This document shows, piece after piece, positions 57,329 to 64,000 of a stretch of DNA of 64,000 nt. A program made the position numbers and the translations under genes. Position 1 is the stretch's first letter. Each line of letters opens with the position of its first letter. The stretch spans positions 186,001 to 250,000 of the forward strand of contig JBEWZL010000236.1 in assembly GCA_045837725.1 (NCBI GenBank). Direction: 5' to 3'. The DNA is from Vermamoeba vermiformis. Lineage: Eukaryota; Tubulinea; Echinamoebida. The notes below the pieces were generated by a model. That model made no database searches. It was not told the origin of the DNA and worked only from the letters and a program-made list of their open reading frames with translations.

Positions 57329-58802
57329 ATGAAGAGTCATATTGAAGCTAGTAAGAAGAAGGTTGTATACCTGCGGGCAGCTAAAATTTGCGCACAAAAT
57401 AACAAAGTACGCGATCGTCTTCGGATCTGAAACTCATTTTACGACTTGAATAATGATCCGCAATAACGTCATTTTATTCATAAAATTAAATTATAATTTA
57501 TTATAGGACCTTTTAATCGATGTATTAGAGTCGCAACAAAAATTACCGATAACGGCTTCGATCCACCAATGGAACGCTGAAGAAACAAAGAAAATAGTGG
57601 AAGAATGCGATTTAGTTATGCCTCTATTATTATGGGACTATCCAAATTATTATAATGAATTTTTGGCGTTTATGGATCATCTGATCGAAAAACGGATCCC
57701 GCTAGCCAACGATCCATTCATAATCAAATGGAGCTCTGACAAAATGTACCTCAAGGTAATATATTATATAGTTATACTTATCCGTTAGATATGCCGTTTG
57801 CTAAGTCAAAAACGGATGTGGCGACGCGTAGTTTTGAGGACTAGATGCTAATGCAATAAATCAAATAGGACCTCATTTCTCACGGCGCCGCTATAGTACC
57901 TACCCTTTTTATTGGTACGTTAAAGGTCGATTAAGATTTGTAGCGGATCCAACATTAATTGACTGAACTTGTAATCGCAGAGACTAGCTCAGATATAGAC
58001 CAAGGACTACTCGCGCTGCAAACTAAAATTATTATGCGCGAATGGAACGAAATTATCATTAAACCAACCATTGCTAACGGTGCTCTTGGAGTACTCCGTC
58101 TGAAACCCGAAGATTACTTAACAGTACGTTTAAACTTCCTATTAAAATGATATAATAATACTTATATACTTATATTATAGAAAGGATTGCCTCATATTAA
58201 GAAATTATTGAGCGCAGGCTACAAAGTTTTAGCGCAACCGTTCATGTCAGTTGTAGAATCAGCTGGCGAGATATCAGCGCTGTATTTCAACGGAAAATAT
58301 TCCCATAGTGTACGAAAAGTGCCTGAAAAGGTAATAATTTCTTATCAAGACCAGATCCAGATCCGGTACAAAAATTTTAAGACCGGAGTTGGATCTCGCT
58401 TAAAAATCAATCAATGCTGACCTAATTTATATTAGGGTGATTTTAGAGTTCAAAATGAATATGGAGGCGTTGATTTCGAATACGAGCCGTCTCAAGAAGA
58501 GTTTTCGTTTCATGAAAAAATATTATCCGCTGCGAAAGAGTCAGTGAAGGCCTATTCTAAGCAAGACTATTATAGGCACGACTTCTTATATGCAAGGATA
58601 GACTACTTCATTACTGAAGATAATAGGCCGCTGTTATCAGAACTTGAAGTTATGGAGCCACATCTGTTTTTGAACGTGGCTTCTGAAATCTCAATTCCGA
58701 ACTGGCAAAATGCTGTAGTGGATGTAAGTACTTATTATATGTATTTTACAACAATACTAACATTATTTTAAGTATTTACAGAAGATCCAGGGCGACAAGT
58801 GA
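57329..58802 (+). CDS. ATP-grasp domain protein (RimK/glutathione synthetase-like)
   Basis: Predicted ATP-dependent carboxylate-amine or thiol ligase. About seven exons, ATG at 57329, TGA at 58800-58802. ATP-grasp features: IIKPTIANGALGVLRL (ATP-binding Lys and glycine-rich loop), VLAQPFMSVVESAGEISALYF (E and metal-site strand, shown in part), YSHSVRKVPEKGDFRVQNEYGG, and YARIDYFITEDNRPLLSELEV with the catalytic Asp/Glu ligands. The block SHSVRKVP with GDFRVQ is typical of a bacterial and protist ATP-grasp subgroup of unknown substrate. The C-terminus is short. Confidence 0.82.
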
Positions 58803-58922
58803 ACGAAAATTCGGTCTGTGCCTAAAAATAAAATATTTATTTGTATTTTTCTGTTTATTTTTACAAGCACATCTTAGTGTGATATATAACAGACCCTATC
58901 ATTGCAAACGACTGAAAGGTAG

Positions 58923-60786
58923 ATGGATCAGATCTTGGAACTATTGAAACTCACGGGCTATACGCCACAAGACGAGTCTGAATTCCTCCAAGTAACACGT
59001 GGTATGAATTGGCTTATAAGCACTATTCCAAACTTTACACCGACGCCAGTGAAGTTTGAGGATAAAATTGCTTCCAAGATGTAAGTACCATCAATTTTAA
59101 AAAATACGGTGACCGACGGGATACAATACACCGCATTATGTTAGTTTATTTATACGCTATTCTCGCTATTAAGAATTGTTTCGAAATTTTTTTTGTGACA
59201 TCCGTCACAACCTTTCAATTTCGCTTAGCAAGCCTTAAATTACTGTATTGACGTCTTACTTATATTTACGCCTTTAGAATGATATCCGAAGCCATAGCAA
59301 AAGATTTGAGAGACTTGAAATGTCCTTTCGCCGTAGTGCCGTTTCAAATCCAAGGCCTAGACACGCACCACTTAATTCCTGCAATTCAATGGCTAGCTGT
59401 TAAGTCAAAGGGCGCTTCTTCTCAAACCAGTAATGATGGAGCCTCTCGATTAGAATTCTCCAAATTTGGTAAAGCTATCGAAGTCTTGGAGCTGAAATCT
59501 GGCTTGGAGATACCAGTGCCGCAAAGAAATGAAATTGTTGTGCGCGTGACAGCGACACCAATTCATCCTTCGATATTGGGGCTGATAAAAGGTACCTTTA
59601 TTGACACGTGTCAAAGTGTCACTTTTGACCTATCTAACACATTTCTATGAAGGTACTTACGGTCATAAACCATCACTTCCTGCAGTGCCCGGCAACGAAG
59701 GTAAGTTTCATATTGATATACCATTCATACTTAACATGCATTATAAGGTGCGGGTGTTGTACATGCCGTCGGAGAAAATGTCACAGAATTCAAAGTTGGT
59801 CAAAGAGTTTGTTTTTCAAGCTCAGGTACGTTCGAATACTAATTGATTATACCCGCAATATTAATTTTGTGCAGAGGGTCTCTGGTCACACTACGTCGTG
59901 TTGAAGAAACTAGAAGACGGATCTTTCATTGACACACCAGTCCTCGCTGTTGACGACAACGTACCCAATGATTTTGCCGCGCAATTTTATGTCAATCCAG
60001 TCACTGCATATGTCATGATGTTCGGTAAGTCCGTATTTTTGACAACTAAATTGGCTTAACACTGCTGTCAAACAGAGGTCTTGAACATTCAAGCAGGCCA
60101 GTGGCTCATTCAATCTGCTGCTGGATCCACACTAGGCCGCGTTGTGATTCAACTAGCAAAGTAAGAATTAGATATAGAGTGCATCTAATGAGATACTTAT
60201 ATTGAACAATAGGCACATGGGTATCAATCTTATCAACTTGGTGCGTCGTGCAGAACAAGCGGAAGAACTAAAAAAAGAATTCGGACAGGACACACACGTG
60301 GTAGTGTTTGACGGAACCACCTCCGATGAGGCACTGAAACAAATCAAAGAAATTACCAACAATCATGGTGTCAATTTTGGTGTTGACGCCGTGGCTGGTA
60401 CAACGACCGAATTGATCATGAAATCACTCGCACAGCTTGGAAAAGTCTTAGTCTATGGTGTACTCAACGGAATCGAACTCAAATTGAACGCTGGTGAAAT
60501 GTTGTTCAAAGAGACTTCAGTGCAAGGTAATCGGATCTACTTCCGATGTTGAAATTTCTGCAAAGTCTAAATGATTTTTTTTGTAGGTTTTTGGTTGAGT
60601 CCTTGGCTCAAGAGGAACACTAGAGAAACGAGACAAAGAGTGTACGACGAAGTGATGAAATTAATGGGCCAAAAGATCATCACGCCGTTCGTTGAAGCAC
60701 GGTACCCGTTCACTGAATACATTGCCGCCATTAACCATTCGATGCAGAAGGGCAAGAGCGGCAAAGTCTTGCTTGAATGGAAATAA
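58923..60786 (+). CDS. CCDC93-type CH domain fused to MDR (quinone reductase/MECR-like) oxidoreductase
   Basis: ATG at 58923, TAA at 60784-60786, seven exons. The first 100 residues match the N-terminal NN-CH domain of CCDC93, a scaffold of the CCC/Commander endosomal complex: LLKLTGYTPQDESEFLQVTRG, shown in part, MNWLISTIPNF, LKCPFAVVPFQIQGLDTHH and IPAIQWL. A 30-residue linker leads to a complete medium-chain dehydrogenase/reductase: VTATPIHPSILGLIKG, PAVPGNEGAGVVHAVG and SAAGSTLGRVVIQLAK (the nucleotide-binding site). FGVDAVAGTT and a C-terminal KSGKVLLEW follow. The CH end and the MDR start lie in one uninterrupted exon (59277-59592), so the fusion is not a splicing guess. No zinc-ligand set is apparent. 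Confidence 0.85.
59601..59614. repeat. TTGACACGTGTCAA palindrome in an intron
   Basis: Perfect 14-bp palindrome inside a 60-base intron of the CCDC93-CH/MDR fusion, followed directly by AGTGTCA and TTTTGAC. Another inverted repeat, TTGTGAC-ATCC-GTCACAA (59193-59210), lies in the first intron of the same gene. Confidence 0.65.
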
Positions 60787-60894
60787 ATTCTTTGCAACAA
60801 TTTTTCAACCAATCAAACGCTAATTTTACATTTCAAATCTACAAGAAAAATATTACATTAACTATTATCCGTGCCATCATATTGTCCTTTTTTT

Positions 60895-62866
60895 TTAATC
60901 GTCGGATATTTGCACGACTGTAATCACGTGCTTGTTTTGTTTGGCTCGTTTTGTAATTTCATCCACAATTTCATCCATTTTTGGTGATTCATAATATTCC
61001 TCGGTTTTATCTTTGAATCTACAGTAGTATTAATATACATTTCATTGCACTCTAGTTAAAATACATCTACTTACGTGATCGTGAAGAAATTGTTCTGCGT
61101 GTATTTGGTCAATTTTTCAATCTCGGTGTACCTGAACTGACCGCGCGTAGAATTGCTCTTCGGCAATAATCGCGAGAACGAATCTTTTTCGAGTCTGAGA
61201 ATACGAACTTGTTCTATATATAACACTTCATAATTAGTATCACGTGGACAGAATTATCAAGGTCACTTACGTCTCCAATACCAATTTGTTCGCAACACTG
61301 TGTATTCAACAGCTTCACTGCTGGTCTGATAGGGCGTTAGTAAATGCGTTGTAATTGCTTCAAATGTTGCATACCTCCTCATTTGGCACGGGTCCCTTGA
61401 CTTCGTGTTTGGGTTTTGACGATGAACCGTACCACCAGTCAGCTAGTCTCTTGGCGCCAGGTCCAATCAACGTCTCGACAGTGTTGACAGTCTTGCTGAA
61501 CAGCGTCATATTGTTTTGTAAGTCTTTGTTCGCAGAACCAGTCTTGTCATCTGCTGTGACACGCAGATCTGACGAAGATCCAGAACTTGATGGTGGCACC
61601 ACAAAGCTCTTATTCTCCGGAGAATAATCGTTGATGAGATCTACATCACAATTAGAACTATTGCATCAAGGTGAATTGACGTGACTTACCAGGACTTGGC
61701 ATGACATTAGTGGAGTTCGGGATGGCTATGCCTTGACGTGGCGGTGAAGTCGAGAATGAATATCTTCTGTGCGGCGTGTGCGTGCCTGAGCGCGGACTTT
61801 CTTCTTCGTCGGAAAATTCATCGACCGTAATTTCTGTCAGACCGGTCAACGAATCGTAACCCTTGATTTTACTCGACTCATATCTGCAAACGTATCGTTA
61901 GGCATATTATGGTATTATAGTATATGATAGTATCAGGGACCTAGTACATACTCTAATAGTTTTTTCAAGTTGATCTTGTCTTCTTCTTTGGGAGCAGCGG
62001 GTACAACCTCGTTGCGCGGAGGAGAACTTGAAAGGCTAACAGAGTTTGTATTAGATCCTGCACTGTTTTTTCGAGGAGGAGTGGGCTGATTTTGAGCGAT
62101 ATTAACATTCTTGACTAAAACATTGGTGTTGTTCGAGCTGGAATTAGGTCCATCCGAGATCGTCAACTTTTCGACATCCAATCCCGTGCTCTCGACGCCA
62201 GATGTTCGTAAATCTAAAATTAAAAATATTATGGATTAATATTTTTAAATACTCGAAGCTCCTTTAAACATAAGAATTGCTTTTGTAAATTTTTGCGAGC
62301 GGATCTCGTGATCCATTCAATGCTCCTTCCATAAATTGCTCTTAATATTTACCTGCATTAACATGCTCTTTTATCCATGCCGCCAAATCGTCCACAGACT
62401 GAACAGATATGTTAATCGGAGATCACGACGAAATTTTGCTCGCATAAATTAATATTTTTTGTAAGCGCAGAATAATATAAATTTGATATGAAAATATTTT
62501 ATATTAATTCTTAGCGCCAAATTTATCATTAATAAAAGTATAGAAAAGGTCTGGCTAATTCTAAACTGCAAAAAAAAAATTGGATCTTACCCCAATAGGA
62601 ACGTCATCCAAAAATATAATAGGAAATCCTTTCTTAAGACTCCTATCGCCTTTTTCTGATAATACTTTTTGCTGGATCTTTTCACGAAGACTAAGATTAT
62701 TCGTAAGATCGACTTCTTTGACTTTCTTGCCTTCAATTCCAACACTTTTTAATAGCTCCTTTGCAGTCTTCATATTTTGAATGACTTTAGGGGTCACATT
62801 AATTCTCATGAGATACAGGGTGGCGGTACCACCTAATCCCGAAGATCGACCTTGTGCTTCGTCCAT
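60895..62866 (-). CDS. SH3BGR/glutaredoxin-like domain fused to a PH-like C-terminal domain
   Basis: ATG at 62866, TAA at 60895-60897, about eight exons. The N-terminal 110 residues look like a thioredoxin fold of the SH3BGR/glutaredoxin type: ATLYLMRINVTPKVIQNMK, GIEGKKVKEVDLT, FPIIFLDDVPIGSVDDLAAW. No CxxC is present, so redox catalysis is unlikely, as in SH3BGRL. A long Ser/Pro/Asn linker follows (SPRSGTHTPHRRYSFSTSPP, possible phosphorylation sites). The C-terminal 90 residues (VEYTVLRTNWYWRREQVRIL, RYTEIEKLTKYTQNNFFTIT) look like a PH-like domain. Function unknown, possibly an adaptor. Confidence 0.65.
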
Positions 62867-63064
62867 TGTATTTTACGATAGCTAGAAGTATCTAAATATA
62901 TCGTATCTATGGTGCTCTTCTAGTATAGCGTAAGTTTAAGAATTAGAATTAGTTCGCTGCTTATAAATTCTTTGGTTTGACCAAAGTTTGACCGGATCTG
63001 ATCCATTTTAGGCCAGCTGTCTTTACTTGTTGTTTTTTTATTTACAAAATTAAATTAAATTAAA

Positions 63065-64000
63065 TTAATCGTCGGCAAGCATTTGCAATCCTCGTTTGTT
63101 GATGCTTTGTACCAGATCTTCAACACTGTTCAGGAGCATCACATTCAGCGCTGTTTCCATAGTATTCTTAATCTTGGTTGAGAACAACTTCATTAAGATA
63201 TTATACAGCCAGGCAGCCTTAACAAACATTAGGACAAATGAATCGTATACAACAAATAGTAAGGCCTTACCTTTGCCTCTTTAATGTAGATCTCGATGCC
63301 ATTTACTTTGATATTCAAATTGTTAACTTTAATGCTCGGAATTCCCATGATCGGAGACACGACGTCAAAGATCAACTTGATCTCGCCTCCCTACCCAAGC
63401 GTTAGCTGTATGTAATATCAAGATATGTTCATGAACGTACAAGTATCTTGGCCGACGCTTGACCTTCGTCTGAGAGGTTAGGAAATGCTAATTGACGGTA
63501 CGCCCAATTCAGTGAGACCACGTGCGCAGTCCATTTTTTCACTGAACGAAGGAAAAAGTTAGCGTCGGAGCAACTTCCGAGAAGCGTGTAATGTTACCTT
63601 CAATTTCTAATTTGGTCGACGTGAAATTGACTATCACATCGTCAGGGTCCACTATTGTCTCGTCCTCTGGCTGTCGCAGCACCATGTCATTCACCAAATA
63701 ATTCACTTCTCCGATCGGCGTTGCCGTGACATCCCTGAACAATTTCAATTAACATATTGCCTTATATGGTAATAATACGTACTCGAACTCGTTCTCAATG
63801 TCGCCTATGTCAAATTGGTCTTCCAAGAAGGTCAATATCTCCGTCTTGATCGCCAGTTTAATGTCATCAACATCTTGGTGCGCGACTGCTCTGAAGAACG
63901 AAATCAAGGAGTTCTGTGACTCTTGTTCAAATCGTTGTTGAATCTCCATTTTCAATGCTTCAGACAACTTTTGATATTCGGGCGATTCAATCACTTCGTT
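63065..64000 (-). CDS. Partial gene: lipid-binding-type (TULIP-like) protein
   Basis: Minus-strand gene whose start lies beyond the right edge; TAA at 63065-63067. Five exons are visible. The sequence has long amphipathic strands: IVNFTSTKLEIEGNITRFSE, WTAHVVSLNWAYRQLAFP, KLIFDVVSPIMGIPSIKVNN. It ends in a helix, IKNTMETALNVMLLNSVEDL. This alternation resembles TULIP/BPI-type lipid carriers, but the call rests on pattern only and no motif decides it. Confidence 0.5.

Noticed and set aside
1-64000. Search by eye for CRISPR arrays, rRNA, LTR or other virus-derived elements and complete transposons
   Set aside because: Nothing with terminal repeats, reverse transcriptase, integrase, transposase or regular spacer repeats was recognised.
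1-64000. Frequent GATC words (AGATCC, GGATCT) in introns
   Set aside because: Noted by eye at many introns but also present in exons; without counts against base composition I cannot call it a signal.

Overview
This is a gene-dense nuclear window from a unicellular eukaryote. There are about 32 spliced protein genes in 64 kb, with introns mostly of 45-190 bases (GT-AG, a few GC-AG), intergenic gaps often under 300 bases and AT-rich non-coding DNA. An RWP-RK transcription factor, an AIG1/rolling-stone-like membrane protein, a SECIS-binding protein and N/Q-rich linkers suit an amoebozoan or similar free-living protist. That assignment is an inference; no rRNA or marker gene settles it. TAA, TAG and TGA all end genes, so the code looks standard.

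Layout. 0.1-6.4 kb: D-glutamate cyclase, AUP1-like acyltransferase, release factor eRF1, a membrane protein and a repeat protein, all on the minus strand. 6.4-11.4 kb: plasma-membrane-type Ca2+-ATPase (plus) and RWP-RK factor (minus), each with a tRNA gene in an intron. 11.7-16.7 kb: SBP2-like protein and S-adenosylmethionine decarboxylase (plus). 16.8-22.7 kb: MTFP1, a lysophospholipid acyltransferase, a SUMO-targeted RING ligase and a Maf pyrophosphatase (minus). 22.9-34.1 kb: EDEM-type mannosidase with PA domain, mitochondrial TPR protein, tail-anchored protein, multi-pass protein and furin/kexin protease (plus), the last with an intronic tRNA. 34.3-39.3 kb: small Lys-rich protein and RasGAP (minus). 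40-43 kb: F-box/SPRY protein (plus). 43.3-45.9 kb: Mpv17 and a 2-oxoglutarate oxygenase (minus). 46-50.3 kb: flavin amine oxidase with an intronic tRNA, and a WD40 protein (plus). 51-55.4 kb: a nucleotidyltransferase/RNA-ligase protein and a helical protein (minus). 55.6-60.8 kb: secreted protein, ATP-grasp protein and a CCDC93-CH/oxidoreductase fusion (plus). 60.9-64 kb: glutaredoxin-like/PH-like protein and a partial lipid-binding-type protein (minus).

Main points of interest. (1) The eRF1 gene is in frame everywhere except one place: directly after the NIKS stop-reading motif the frame hits CTT-TAA-C, and the rest of the conserved protein continues in +1. This is the layout of the bacterial RF2 autoregulatory frameshift (CUU-UGA-C), and no plausible intron removes it. 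(2) All four tRNA genes seen lie inside introns of protein genes, in the host's orientation. (3) A single exon joins the CCDC93 CH-type domain to an MDR oxidoreductase. (4) One gene joins a DNA polymerase-beta-type nucleotidyltransferase to a T4-type RNA ligase, a likely RNA-repair enzyme. (5) TTGACAC/GTGTCAA inverted repeats recur inside introns of unrelated genes.

Exon joins were worked out by hand from splice sites, frame and family resemblance. Outer coordinates are the most reliable; individual junctions are less so.
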